DNA of 64,000 bases, from the NCBI GenBank assembly GCA_951640165.1, contig OX621241.1:11599001-11663000 (forward strand). The letters are read 5' to 3'. The stretch comes from Pseudoips prasinana (taxonomy: Eukaryota > Arthropoda > Insecta > Lepidoptera > Nolidae). Positions 20,685 to 32,177 of the stretch are shown in pieces. The position numbers were made by a program, and so were the translations under genes. The notes below the pieces were generated by a model. It was not told the origin of the DNA. It saw only the letters and a list, made by a program, of their open reading frames with translations, and made no database searches. Within the stretch, counting starts at the first letter, position 1, and the number at the start of each line of letters is the position of its first letter.

Positions 20685-20880
20685 TCAAAACTGGGGGGGC
20701 TACCGGCTAAGTCACCGAACATCGGGATAGGGATCAGCGTTCAAATAAATAAAGGTTAAAATGTCTTAGTCAATCGTTAAATCGGCTTCCGTGATCGCTT
20801 CGTGAATCGATTTTCAACGTCGAAGCCAATTTAACGATTGATTAAGTCATTTTTACACACTTACTTGTTTTTAACTGACT
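20685..20880. mobile_element. TIR repeat with aatcggcttc arms
   Basis: Arms 'gtcaatcgttaaatcggctt' and 'gaagccaatttaacgattga' face each other, flanked by 'gatcagcgttcaaa'. Related to 32835-33000. Confidence 0.6.
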
Positions 20881-21294
20881 CCTTTAGACGCGATTTTGAC
20901 CCACTTTAAATGGTCAGATTTCACTCAAACTTTGTAGATTTATCGTGGACTGATGACAAATTGATAAGATTATTCCTTTATTCAATTTGCAAAATAATAT
21001 TTTTGAAAAACTAAATAACACGCGTTATATAAAATACAACTAAAAATTAGAAAATAAATTTTAATTGAAAATAGTGTAAAAACTCATAATAATAGTTGCA
21101 ATATTTTTTCAATAGTTGGCGTTCAATGCTTCGAATATCTTCTAACAATAAAATTAATAGCAGAGAAGGGATAATCTTGATTTATATTTGAACGCTTGTT
21201 GTTGGTTATACAAAATTCTTCGTTATTTTGAATGGTTTAACTATTATAAAATCCACGATTTCTTATCAATTTTCTTTTTATAAATAAATATCGG

Positions 21295-21670
21295 GGTATA
21301 ACCACGGCAGAGCCCACTATGGCAACTAGATAACTGATAAACAGATACATACATTCTTTACTATATAAAAATAAGTCGGGTTTTCCTTCCTGACGCTATA
21401 ACTCCAGAACGCACGAACCGATTTCCACGGTTTTGCATTCGTTGGAAAGGTCACGGGCTCCGTGAGGTTTATAGCAAAGAAAATTTATAAAATTAAACGC
21501 AGGTAACACCGCGGGGCACAGCTAGTTTTTAAATAAAAACATGTTATATATAATTTACGCCCAGACAAGTTACAGAACAAATCATCGTGTTCATCACACA
21601 AATATCTTGGGTGGGAATCGATCCTGCGACCTCTGGCTTATCGGTGAGGTTCACTAGATTAACAGACCAG
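21295..21670 (-). mobile_element. SINE family A split by a Helitron
   Basis: The left piece (agcccactatggcaactaga taactg) and right piece (acgcccagacaagtt, gtgggaatcgatcctgcgac) are parts of one reverse SINE. The Helitron 21355-21525 lies between them. Confidence 0.7.
21355..21525 (+). mobile_element. Helitron-like element (H8)
   Basis: Starts TCTTTACTATATAAAAATAA. The 3' end has a weak hairpin (cgcaggtaacaccgcgggg) then cacagCTAG|T. Inserted without a target duplication, as Helitrons do. Confidence 0.75.
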
Positions 21671-21749
21671 TCGATATTATTTTTGTTACGCGATCTAATA
21701 TTTGTTCTATTCGATTTCGGTGATGTGTTCGCCTATTAACGTAGAGCGG

Positions 21750-22058
21750 CAGTTGCACAAAACATCCCTCAAAAGCTATGACCCCTTCATTCACCGCCAC
21801 ATCAGTAAGCTCTCAAAGTCGAGGTTCGATTCCTTACGTCGTCGTGCCCTCGGGCGCGGGTACTTAGTTTTATTTGCTAGGCATCTTGAGCCCACGCTCG
21901 CTTCCGGAATGTTTGCGGAGGCGTATACAGATGGATTCCACGCAATCATCTTCATAAATTCACGCAATAGTCACAATATCATTCGGAAAACATTATCTGA
22001 GCGGTATGACAGCCCTATACTAAGCCACTGGATGGCTAAAGTAATAGGCGCTGCTTGA
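21750..22058 (+). pseudogene. LINE C-terminal fragment, same family as 24692-25987
   Basis: Encodes SGMFAEAYTDGFHAIIFINS and LSERYDSPILSHW, which align with SGMHAEATTDSFETIIRKRT and CERPDCPLLGHW at the end of the larger copy. No reverse transcriptase core remains. Confidence 0.7.
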
Positions 22059-22063
22059 TTTCA

Positions 22064-22130
22064 TTAACCGACTTCAAAAGGAGGAGGTTCTCAAGTTCAC
22101 CGGTTTTTTTTTTTTTTTTATGTATATATA
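22064..22130 (+). repeat. Repeat 'accgacttcaaaaggaggag' with T tract
   Basis: A widespread lepidopteran repeat word followed by ggttctcaagttcaccgg and 15 T. The partial word gaagtcggt recurs in the arms of 23640-24420. Confidence 0.6.
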
Positions 22131-22134
22131 CCGA

Positions 22135-22805
22135 TTACTCGGAGATTTATGATTCGATTTACGTGATTCTTTTTTAGTTTAGTGCGAAATAGTTACCATT
22201 TGGTCCCATAAATTTTGTATAGTTTGGCCCAGTAGTTTTAATTTTATTGACATTTTTGTATGAAAATATTTGTTTATGTGGACGATGTAACTGTCTTTGT
22301 CACTTTGTTTTAAATCTTAAGCCTAGCTAGACTCATACTGTTCAAATGTGTCCTGGCATCACCATAAAGAACAATTTCAGACGACTAGCATTTAATACGC
22401 GCGTACAAGCTCGTTTTTGGAAGCGCATGTAGGCGCACCTTTTAGCACAAGCGAACTTTTTTATTCTTCTTTAGTTTGATGCAGAATATCTGCCATTTTT
22501 AGAGTTCTTTAGCCAAATGCCAAAAAACGGAAACCTTATGGATTTGTCATGTCTGTCTGCCCGTCCGTATGTCACAGCCACTTTTTCCGAAACTATAAGA
22601 ACTATACTGTCGAAACTTGGTAAGCAGATGTATTCCGTGAACCGCATTAAGATTTACACATTTACACACAAAAATAGAAAAACAAACAATAAAATTTGGG
22701 GGTATCCCATACTTAGAACTAAATTTAAAAAAATATTATCAAACCATACATGTGGGGTATCTATGGATAGGTCTTCGAAAATGATATTGAGGTTTATATC
22801 ATTTT
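22135..22805. other. AT-rich stretch, no gene supported
   Basis: A 98-codon open frame at 22517-22813 has no recognisable motif, repeat-like composition and no splice or promoter context. I do not call it a gene. Confidence 0.4.
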
Positions 22806-22809
22806 TTTC

Positions 22810-23070
22810 TTAACTGTATAGTTTACGCGAGAGACACTTCCAAAGGCGTAAAATGTGCCCCCCTGAGAATGATAAAACTAAAACAAATAGATGATTTACA
22901 TTACCATGCAAACTTCCAGCGAAAATTGTTGAACGAGATCTAGTAAGTAGTTTTTTTTAATGCGTCATAAATCGTAAACCGCAATTTACCTTCCATTCTA
23001 TCAACTCAAATACTTGCTGCTACGGAAAAAATCATTCCGCCTTTCACTGGCGAGTCCGACTCGAACTCTC
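22810..23070 (-). repeat. Repeat family E (ggttccgtag type), reverse
   Basis: Shares cgagatctagtaagtagttt, cgtaaaccgcaatttacctt and ttgctgctacgg with the forward copies at 31430 and 48600. Confidence 0.75.
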
Positions 23071-23089
23071 TCGACTCGTTGTCTTGATC

Positions 23090-23420
23090 ATCAATACGAC
23101 CTAGTTATGAGTTATGAGCCTTCTGCTCAGTGCACTAGATGGCTAATCGATCATGAATAAGACCTAGTCTAACAGCCCTCTGCTCAGCAGACTCATTAGC
23201 TAATCAATCATAGATAAGACCTAACCTATGAGCCCTTTGCTCAGTAGACTCGTTGGCTCATCGATCATTGATAAGACCTAGTCTTCATAGACTTATGCCC
23301 TCTGCTCAGCAGAGTTGATGGCTATTCGATCATTAATAAGACTTAATCTATAAGCCGTTAGCACACAGACTCGTTAGCTAAATGGTCATAAATACGGCCT
23401 AACCTATGCGCTTGCTGTTC
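23090..23420. repeat. Minisatellite, about 60-bp unit, 5-6 copies
   Basis: The unit contains 'aataagacctagtctatgag', then 'ccctctgctcagcagactcg', then 'ttggctaatcgatcat'. Successive 'gacctaa/g' positions lie near 23097, 23160, 23218, 23275, 23340 and 23397. The copies have diverged. Confidence 0.85.
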
Positions 23421-23639
23421 AGACTTTCATGAATCTTAGCGAGTCTAGACTCGTACTGTGCAAGTTTTCTTAGAGTGAACGTAATTTTATGTAGTTATTC
23501 TTACTTTACAAACGGTCATTTCGATCTTTCACTGTCTCACAAGAACGTGAAAACGAGTTTCGAACAACATTTTTTCGAAGGATATTTCTTTTTCCGTTCT
23601 CGTTTGTTAGGAACTATAGTTTTGAGGCGCGCGGCACCT

Positions 23640-24425
23640 TTCGTAGTCCTTCCCATAGCTAGACACTAAAAAGTAATAAATAAAAACTTCGTTTAAAAAA
23701 ACCATCGTTTAAAAAGTATTAAAAAAATATCTTAATAAAGATTTAATTTAATACATCTCTTATGCAAACGCAATCCCTTTAATATTAATGAAATATTATA
23801 ATTAGTATGTGGGTTTGAAGTCGGTGCCAAGCCCTAAGCAAAATAAAAGTTAATATTACATACAGCTTTCCTACTTTGTGATGAAATTCCTACTCTAAAG
23901 ATTAACCTACGTAAATAGACTTAAAGAACAATATGAATTAATATGAAACAGATGAAACCGTATCATAAAAATATATTTAATGTTAATACTTGAATGAGTT
24001 ACTATAGTTATAATAAATCTATATTATGCGTTTATATGAATATATTTGTGGCCCTGAAAAATAAACAGATAAATTATTCATTAGGAGACAACGCATCAAA
24101 ATTTTACTTTATTTCGAGACGACCGTCAACGACGTGTGTCCGCTTGGGTTGTTTGTGTAGAAATACGAAGCTATCCCGCTGAAAGTAACGCGCGACGAGT
24201 GTGGTACCTACTATTACATTTGGCTTGGCACCGACATCAAACCTATTAATAGGTAGCACATACAAATTATAGTATTTCATTAATATTAAAGGTATTGCGT
24301 TTGCATAAGAGATGTATTAAATTAAATCTTTATTAAGATATTTTTTTAATACTTTTTAGTTTTTGAAGTCGGTTTTTTTAAACGAAGTTTTTTTATTTAT
24401 TATTTACATTATTAATATTTACTAC
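23640..24425. mobile_element. Element with about 190-bp inverted repeats
   Basis: 23650-23835 and 24222-24420 are close reverse complements (aaaatatcttaataaagatt, taatacatctcttatgcaaa, cgcaat.cctttaatatta, gtcggtgccaagcc). The roughly 390-bp centre has no recognised ORF. The ends carry cttcgtttaaaaaaac. Confidence 0.82.
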
Positions 24426-24691
24426 CATAGGATATAAGACCGCTTAGTAACAAAATATGGATAAATTTACATGTATCTGAAATAAATGTTTCATTATATC
24501 ACATGTTTATTACCACTATTATTTACAATATATTATATAAGGTTATTTTAATACGGAAACTCTTAAAATATATGGGTTACATGGAGAGAAATTTCCGCAC
24601 AATCCTGGCATTCGCCAGCAAAACCACCTTCTGCATGTAACTCTCCAGCCAGATATCAAGCCCTAAACATCATCTCCCGAGGGTTCTGTCC

Positions 24692-25987
24692 ATGTTACTT
24701 AACTTTTGTCTGTGGCACTCATATCTGCCAAACAGTCTGATGAAGACAATATTTGTCCCAATCATAAAAAACAAAACGGGAGACGTGTCGGACAAAGACA
24801 ACTATCGACCTATTTCTCTGGCAACTATATCAGCCAAGGTGCTTGATGGTGTGCTTGAGCGGCGGATTACCGGACAGCTCGGACTGCATGATGCCCAATT
24901 CGGTTTTAGACAGGGATTATAAACAGACGCGGCTATTCTGACGCTCAAGCATACGGTCAGGTACTATACACACCGAAACACACCGGTGTACGCTGCTTTT
25001 TTGGATCTCTCCAAGGCATTTGACCTGGTTAGTTACAATATGCTGTGGGCAAAGATGCGTAAGCGAGGTATACTTGAAGAGCTGGTAAGTATCTTTAAAT
25101 ACTGATATGGCCACCAAACTAACCAGGTCAGATGGTCGGGTGCCCTTTCGGAGATGTATGGATTGGAGTGTGGCGTGAGGCAGGGAGGCCTGACCTCGCC
25201 TGCTCTCTTCAATCTGTACATCAACGAGTTGGTTGGGGAGCTCGGTGAAACCGGCGTCGGATGCTCAATTGAGGGTAGAATTGTGAACAGCCTCTATTAC
25301 GCGGACGACGCCGTTTTATTGAGCCCTTCAATTAAGGCACTCCGACCGCTGCTGGAGGTATGTGAGAAATACGCACACACACACGAGTTGATATATAATG
25401 TTAAGAAGAGTGACATGATAGTCTTCAGGGTTGGAACAAGGAAGCCTGCATTGATTCCCCCGGTTTACTTGTACGGTGTCACCCTAAACAGGGGCACAGA
25501 ATTTAAATACCTTGGTCACATCCTAAACGAGTATTTAAAAGATGATCAAGATATGGTGAGAGAACGGAGAGCGTTGTTGGTCCGATGTAACATGCTGGCC
25601 CGCAAGTTTGCACGTTGTACAGTCAAGGTTAAAATTACGCTGTTTAAAGCATTCTGCCAAACCTTTTACACGTGCAGTCTGTGGGTCAGGTATACGCAGA
25701 GGGCCTATAACGCACTCCGTATACAATACAATAACGCGCTGAGGGTGCTATTGGGGCTTCCAAGATTTTGCAGCGCGTCAGGTATGCATGCGGAGGCGAC
25801 AACTGATAGTTTTGAAACAATTATCCGCAAGAGGACCGCCTCCCTGATGCCTCGCATACTAGGGAACACCAATAGCATCCTTCGCATCATTTGCGAGAGA
25901 CCTGACTGTCCGCTACTGGGGCATTGGACACGTTTGCACTGCTACGTGTCAGGTGCACCAGGACGTGGACGGAAATTTTTAAATTAA
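24692..25987 (+). pseudogene. Decayed non-LTR reverse transcriptase
   Basis: 5'-truncated LINE: no endonuclease domain is present. One frame runs through the whole region but has two in-frame stops (TAA at 24920, TGA near 25102). Blocks: KTIFVPIIKNKTGD, NYRPISLATISAKVLDGVLE, DAQFGFRQG, AAFLDLSKAFDLVSYNML, GVRQGGLTSPALFNLYINEL, LYYADDAVLLSP (catalytic YADD), FKYLGHILNE and the C-terminal SGMHAEATTDSFETIIRKRT. The clade is uncertain. A sister C-terminal fragment lies at 21750. Confidence 0.9.
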
Positions 25988-26623
25988 TTTAATTGTAATA
26001 AGTACACTAACATAGTTTTAAGTTATTAAATACTAACAATTATATGGATGTACAATGTCTGAGATAAATAATAATAATAAACTTGCAAGGTATTATTATT
26101 ATTATTATTGTCCGGTGAAGGAGTAAACGTCTTCTGGGCTAAAAGTAAACGTGAAAAAATATTGCAATTACACAATAGGTACGCTGAGGCTGTGGAATGT
26201 TCAAACATTCCCACAAAAATTAAGTTCGGTGTAATTACACCTTCGCTACTTGTAGTACATCACCAGCCTGATGTCATCCACTGCTGTGGAAAGGCCTCCC
26301 CCACCTCCCCTAAAGGTTTCCACAGGATTGCCATTTGGAGAGGATTGCTGAAGTTACCGCGCTTGGCGTGCGAGTTGGAGATCGCATTTCAATGGTAGTT
26401 AGTACCCAGATGATGCTGTTGCCCGACTGCAGACAGCCAGGAGTATTCTTTGTCGCATTTTACGGCATCCACGGAATGGTATGGGGTAGTCCTGTTATTC
26501 TTTCTAAAGTTATAATAGTAGGTAGTACCTAAAAAACAAGTAACTGAGTGTAAAAACCAAAGTAAGTATTAGATAACAAACAACTCATCTCTGTTATACA
26601 TGCTGGCCGAGGAGTTAACGTTC

Positions 26624-26799
26624 CAGCCGGGGGTTGCGGAAGTATCGTATGTTCCCGCGACCCCCAGCGCAGGTGTGAGATGGAACACCGGGGTGGTTTT
26701 TAGTCAATAGGAGTCTGACAGATCCCTCCGCCTCCCCCAAGGCGGAGGACAACCATGCAGGATTTTCCACCCCGCAAATAAAAAAAAAAAAAAAAAAAA
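26624..26799 (+). mobile_element. SINE-like retroposon with A tail
   Basis: 176 bp, GC-rich body (gccgggggttgcgg to ttttccaccccgc), ending in aaat plus about 19 A. Flanked by ggagttaacgttc (26611-26623) and ggagttgacgttc (26800-26812), a 13-bp target duplication with one mismatch. Family not recognised. Confidence 0.82.
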
Positions 26800-26922
26800 G
26801 GAGTTGACGTTCAAACGCACAATTTAGATACTTTATGATGAGGAGTATCCGGATCACCCCCATGTATGTTCTACGATTTTGCGTAGTTATCGAGATAGAA
26901 TTGTTTTAATGATTTTTCTCGT

Positions 26923-29900
26923 TGGTCCCGGGTATGACCTTAAACTGCCTCTATCGGGGGCTCTAGAATCTTAGGATTCATCAGAGGCCTACGATAGCAT
27001 AGTTACTATCAGTACAGGATAGTAACTTAGAGCGGCGGCGGAAGAGTAGGCATAATTATGCATACCAACGGCGGCGCTCACAGGCCGAGTTAGCTGGCTT
27101 ACTGTACGCTCACCGAGACGCAGGGGACGAGCACGAGTGAGCTATTTAGTCCGAGGGAGCATACCTGAAACAAAACCCCGATCCAAAGTGTCATCCGACC
27201 CGTGCTGAGGGATCCATGGCCAGAGGGTATTCTGGTCGATAACGGAGGGTGTCTATGTTGGCGGTCATAGGACACAGCATGGATCCGCCTTACCCCCGTA
27301 TAGGGCTCTGCGAGGGTGGACCGTTTAGTCCCTAATACTCGTGGGAACGCAATGGAGATAAGAAATTTTAATCCTTTAAATGGCGGCGATGTGGTCCGCC
27401 ACCCGTCACGTCTCGTTTCCCAGAGAGGCGAAAAGTGGTCAACGGAGAGCCGTTTTGCTACGTTGAATGTTGGAGGAGGAATAGAAGGTAAGATGGACGA
27501 AGTATGTCAGCTGATGAGTGAAAAGCGGATCGATGTGTTGTGTGTGAATGAGACGAAGCGGAAAGGGTGTGATACTACAAACCACGGACTATACATGGCG
27601 TATTGGTCTGGAGTACCGAACACCACCCGAGCTTGCCAAGGTGTGGGTCTCATTCTTTCCACAAGTATGTCTGAGTGTGTGACTGAGTTCGAATGCGTGA
27701 ATGCAAGAGTAATGTGGTTGAGAATGAAAGTTGGTATGACCCGTATCTTCCTAGTAGGAGTGTACGCTCCTGTAGATATGGGTGCAGTTGTAATACAGCG
27801 AGAACAAGAGGAAAGAAAGGCATTCTGGGAGAACCTGAGAGATGTGTTGCGGTTAAGTCGGTATAATGAAAGAGTAATAATGTTAGGTGATTTTAATGGA
27901 TGGGTTGGGGTAAAACGTGATGGTTTTGAAAGAGTACTAGGTCAATTCGGTGACGAGAGTGAGAATGAGAATGGGTACAGTCTGCTTGAGATATGTTTGG
28001 AATGGGGTCTTTGTGTTACAAATACTATGTTTGAACATAAAAGAATCCATACGTTTACACGAGAGAGGAAAAATGTGAGAAAGAGTATGATTGACTTCGT
28101 GATTGTAGATGAAAGACTGAGAAAGAATGTTCTAGACACAAGAGTCTATCGTGGGACCGCAATCCATACAGACCACTTTCTGGTGATGAGCCGAATAAGT
28201 GGTCTGTTCAAAGGATGGCGCCACCGAATCCCTGAGACTAAGAGTGTACTAGAGAGAATAAAAGTAGAGGAACTGCAAGAGGAAGAAGTGGCAGATGAGT
28301 ACAAAAGTAAGTTGGTTGAGAAGTTTGAGGGATCTGAAGACATAAGAGAAGTAGAAGAGCTATGGAAGGTAGTCAAAGAAGGTGTGGTGAGTGTAGCTGG
28401 TGAAGTATGTGGTGTAATAAAGAGAAGAAGAGGAAGAAAGATGAAGAATATTTGGTGGGATAAAAGTGTACAAAAAGTTGTATGTGAAAAGAAGAAAGCG
28501 TGGTTAGACTGGCTAGCCACCAGAGCAAACGAACGAATGCATAAGGCAACGAATGAGGATATAGAAAGGGCCTGGAATGATTATAGGAAAATGAAAGGAA
28601 TTGTAAAGGATGTGGTGAACGAAAAGAAAAATGAACAAAAGGATAATTTTGATAGAAGGTTGTCTAAGGATTTTCAGACGAACATTAAGTTTTTCTGGAA
28701 ATCCGTTAGATCAGTAAGAGGCATAACTCAAACCTCAGAACTGAAATCCATACGAGACCAAGATGGAAATATAGTGAAAGGGGAAGAATGCGCGTTAAAA
28801 CGTTGGAAGGAGTATTTTGAAAGTTTGTATGAAAGAGGTGTAACAGAGAGTGAACGTAGTTCACTAAGTATAGACGAGAACAAATGTAAAGATGAAATTG
28901 GTATGGATGAGATTGTGAAAGCTATTAAGGGTATGAAATCAGGTAAGTCACCAGGGTATGACAGGATAACTTCCGAGATGCTGAAGGCTGGACATGGCGT
29001 CATAGCGAGTCAGCTGTGCAGCCTTTTCAATCTATGCTATACCACCGGCCAAGTGCCAAGTGATTGGTGCAAGGCTGTCATTGTACCTCTTTACAAAGGG
29101 AAAGGCTCACGGCAAGACTGTAAAAACTATAGGGGCATTAGTCTGCTCAGCGTCGTTGGTAAGTTGTATGCAAAAGTATTGGTTGAAAGAGTTGTGAAAG
29201 AAACCGATGCGAAAATATGGGATGCACAGGCGGGTTTTCGGAAAGGAATGGGATGCACGGATCAGGTCTTTTCTCTGCGAAGCATAGTAGAGAAGTTTTT
29301 TGGGCAAAAACCAAAAGGTCTACTGTGCCTTCGTAGACTTAGAAAAGGCCTACGATAGAGTGTTGAGGAATGAACTATGGTCGGTATTGTCCATGTATGG
29401 GTTGAATGACAACCTTGTTCAAGCACTGAAATCTCTTTATAGGGATTCCAGAGCTTGCGTGAGGATTAACGGGTCATACACCGAGTGGTTTAGCATCCAA
29501 AAGGGTGTTAGACAGGGATGTGTAGCGTCACCGTGGTTGTTTAACCTATTCATGGATAGCTGTTTAAAAGATTTGAAAGAAAGTGAATGTGGTGTAAGGA
29601 TGAATGAGTTAATCATCAAATGTCTGCTTTACGCTGATGATCAAGTTTTACTTGCATCATCGGCGGACGAGTTGCAGGTGATGGTAACAATGATGTATGA
29701 ATCTTTTGAAAGGAAAGGGATGAAAATGAATGTAGGTAAGACGAAAGTAATGGTATTTGAGAGGGATGAATACACGACAGCGTGTGATATTGTGATTGGA
29801 GGAGAGAAAGTCGAACAGGTGAATGAGTTTGTATATTTGGGAACTTTGTTTACGAGAGATGGGAAATATGAAAAAGATATTGTAAGAAGAGTAAATGCGG

Positions 29901-30484
29901 GGAACAGAGTGAATGGGGCACTACACGCCTTTATGAGTAGCCGGCAAGTATCAAAGAAGGCTCGACTAGCCGTGCACGATGGAGTGTTAGTGCCAACTTT
30001 AATGTATGGAAGTGAAAGTTGGGTATGGCAGAAAAAGAATGAAAGTAAAATAAATGCAGTGGAAATGAGAGCTCTGAGAAGTATGTGTGGTGTGACTTTG
30101 AGAGACAGAATTCGAAATACTGATGTAAGAGAGCGTTGTGGTGTGAAAGAGGATGTAGTCACAAAGATTGAAAAAGGCATGCTGAGATGGTTTGGCCATT
30201 TAGAAAGGATGAATGAAAGAAGATTGACAAAAGAAGTATACCTGGCCTGTGTGAATGGGACAACCGGAAGGGGAAGACCACGTCGAACATTCTCTGACCA
30301 AATTGGAGATGTTCTCAAGAAAGGGCAGGTCAGAAGTACCCTAAACCGGCGAGCATGTATGAAGAATGTAATGACAGTGATCGAGGCAAAAGAAGTATGC
30401 AAAGATCGTGACAAATGGAAATCCGTTGTCTCTGCCTACCCCTCTGGGAAACAGGCGTGAGTCTATGTATGTATGTATGTATGT
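26923..30484 (+). mobile_element. Full-length RTE-type LINE
   Basis: 3562 bp between two copies of atttttctcgt (26912-26922 and 30485-30495), an exact 11-bp target duplication. About 430 bp of 5' leader, then an endonuclease plus reverse transcriptase ORF, then a 3' end of only about 25 bp finishing in a (GTAT)n repeat, as in RTE elements. It is inserted in a MITE-1 copy. The near-intact ORF suggests a young insertion. Confidence 0.93.
27352..30460 (+). pseudogene. RTE endonuclease-reverse transcriptase, one frameshift
   Basis: The N-terminal exonuclease-endonuclease-phosphatase domain nicks target DNA: FATLNVGG, VLCVNETKRK (Glu), VGVYAPV, MLGDFNGWVG, SMIDFVIVDE and IHTDHFLV. The reverse transcriptase follows: [66 protein letters not shown] and [11 protein letters not shown]. 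The C terminus has WFGHLERM and TGRGRPR. The start chosen is the first ATG at 27352. The frame breaks in the six-T run near 29296-29301; the first ORF ends at 29358 and the second frame (from about 29300) continues to 30460. One extra T explains it. No other lesion was noticed, so the copy is recent or the indel is a sequencing error. Confidence 0.92.
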
Positions 30485-31102
30485 ATTTTTCTCGTAAATT
30501 TCACCTAACATCAGTTTTCGATTTTTTTTCTCGTTCTGTCGAACATTTCTGGTTCAGTTTTTTTGTGATTACTAATTAGCATAGTTTAACCCACAGATAC
30601 CTAAATGCTCTGAGGTTTAACCTAACAGCCTAAAAAGTATGGTTTATCTAATCATTGCAGAACTGACTTAGAATTTATTTGAAAGTTCAAAATTAGTGTT
30701 TGAGGTCAGGACTAATAAGTTTTCAAAGTATCAAAAAAAGCAAATCGTAGAACATAGGTACATGGGAGTGATTCGGATACTCCTTATCATAGGGTATCTA
30801 AATTTTACGTTTTAACGTACTGTACGTGCTGTATAAGATGTGTTTTTATTTCAAAACATCTGCTATGATAAGACTAAGATAACACTTTGACAGGTGGACG
30901 ATTTCAGTATCATTGTCATTACACAAATAAATACCGCATTAAAACATCATATCATTTATTATTTTTTACCAATTAATTATTTACCAAGCACAATATTTAA
31001 CACTGAAATAAATAATCCATTTAAAACTTTATCAAGCAGTAGTATCGAAATATAAATACATTGGAACAACTAACACACTGCCAGCTGATCTCATTTGCTT
31101 GT

Positions 31103-31326
31103 ACAGACGCCAGCACATCCAGCTGCAGAACGAGAAAAAATCGAAAATTTAACCAAAAACTACAAAAAAATACGTTAGGTGAAATTTACGAAAAAAATCA
31201 CTAAAAACAATTCTGTCTCGAAAACTACGCAAAATCGTAGAACATACAGGGGGGTGTTTCGAATGCTCCTCATTATAAAGTATCTACATTTTGCATTTGA
31301 ACGTCAACTCCACGGCCAGCCTGTAT
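31103..31326 (-). mobile_element. MITE-1 half copy fused to a MITE-2 end
   Basis: 31121-31326 is the left half of MITE-1 in reverse, with terminus aactccacggccagcctgta. 31103-31121 is the MITE-2 terminal word (acagacgccagcacatccag). Confidence 0.75.
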
Positions 31327-31424
31327 GTTAAAATTAAGTTGAGAAATGTAGCAAACAGTGTGTATACAAGCGATTCAATATGTATAAATATAATAACATA
31401 TAGGTAACAGGTCCAATTTGTTTT

Positions 31425-31640
31425 AATAAAAAAAAACCGGCCAAGTGTGAGTCGGACTCGGCCATGAAGGGTTCCGCAGCAGTAAGTATTACAGTTGATT
31501 AAATGAAAGGTAAATTGCGGTTTACGATTAATGTCGCATTAAAAAAAACTACTTACTAGATCTCGTTCAAACCAATTTTCGTTGTTAGTTTACATGGTAA
31601 TGTACATCATATATTCTTTTTATTTTTCTCTTATTTTAGA
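31425..31640 (+). repeat. Repeat family E
   Basis: aaaaccggccaagtgtgagt, cggactcggccatgaagggt, then aaattgcggtttacgatt and cttactagatctcgttcaaa. Common in lepidopteran DNA. Matches 48598-48790 and 22810-23070. Confidence 0.75.
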
Positions 31641-31774
31641 AGTTACAGGGGGGGGGCGCGAGGGAGACGCGACGCCGTGGCCTAATTTAACTAGGAAGCC
31701 ATTATCATTATTTATTATATACTTACCGAAAATCGAATACTTAGCATAAATGTTAGATCGCGTGACACAAATAT

Positions 31775-31912
31775 TATCAACTGGCCTGTAATTGGTCTAG
31801 TGATTACCTGCTAAGCCAGAGCACGAGGATTCGATTCCCACCCAGGACAAATTTTTGTGTGATGAAGACGATTTGTGCTGTGTCTGGATTTATCTACGAT
31901 ATGTACACAAAC
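31775..31912 (+). mobile_element. SINE family A, 5' part
   Basis: ggcctgtaattggtctagtg head and gattcgattcccacccagga box B. Truncated by the following MITE-3. Confidence 0.65.
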
Positions 31913-31913
31913 A

Positions 31914-32177
31914 CTCTAATTTAAAATAATTCCGTGATCCGCCGCTTAACCATGTCTCAGCTAAACCCTGCTCAACCACTTAAACCCCGCTCAACTATTT
32001 CTTTATTTAAAAACCCTACTTAAAGGTTTCTCAGCTAAGTAACGTCATTTTATTTTACACTGTCAACATTTCTGGGACTGGTATAGAGCTTGACCAAAAT
32101 TAATCGACTAAATCGGATTATGTATCAAAACTTTAAGATTTAAAGTTAAATTTAAGTAGCGTTTTTAAATAAGACTG
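31914..32177. mobile_element. MITE-3, internally deleted copy
   Basis: 264 bp. The first roughly 240 bp nearly match 38147-38385 (gatccgccgcttaaccatgt, gctaaaccctgctcaaccac). It then jumps to the right terminus (gtttttaaataagactg). Confidence 0.8.

Larger units (their letters stand above)
26597..30833. mobile_element. MITE-1 copy interrupted by two retroposons
   Basis: Pieces at 26597-26623, 26800-26922 and 30496-30833 together rebuild the element seen whole at 8668-9118. A SINE-like retroposon and an RTE LINE occupy the gaps. The right terminal repeat is partly lost. Confidence 0.82.

Noticed and set aside
22517..22813. 98-codon open frame as a small gene
   Set aside because: No motif, no upstream signal, and low-complexity AT-rich composition; flanked by repeats.
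23090..23420. CRISPR-like array
   Set aside because: The whole unit is repeated with divergence, there are no unique spacers, and the genome is eukaryotic.
28146..28520. Serine/threonine-rich minus-strand open frame
   Set aside because: It is a shadow of the RTE coding frame on the other strand.
29641..30414. 257-codon minus-strand open frame
   Set aside because: A shadow of the RTE reverse transcriptase frame, with no motif of its own.
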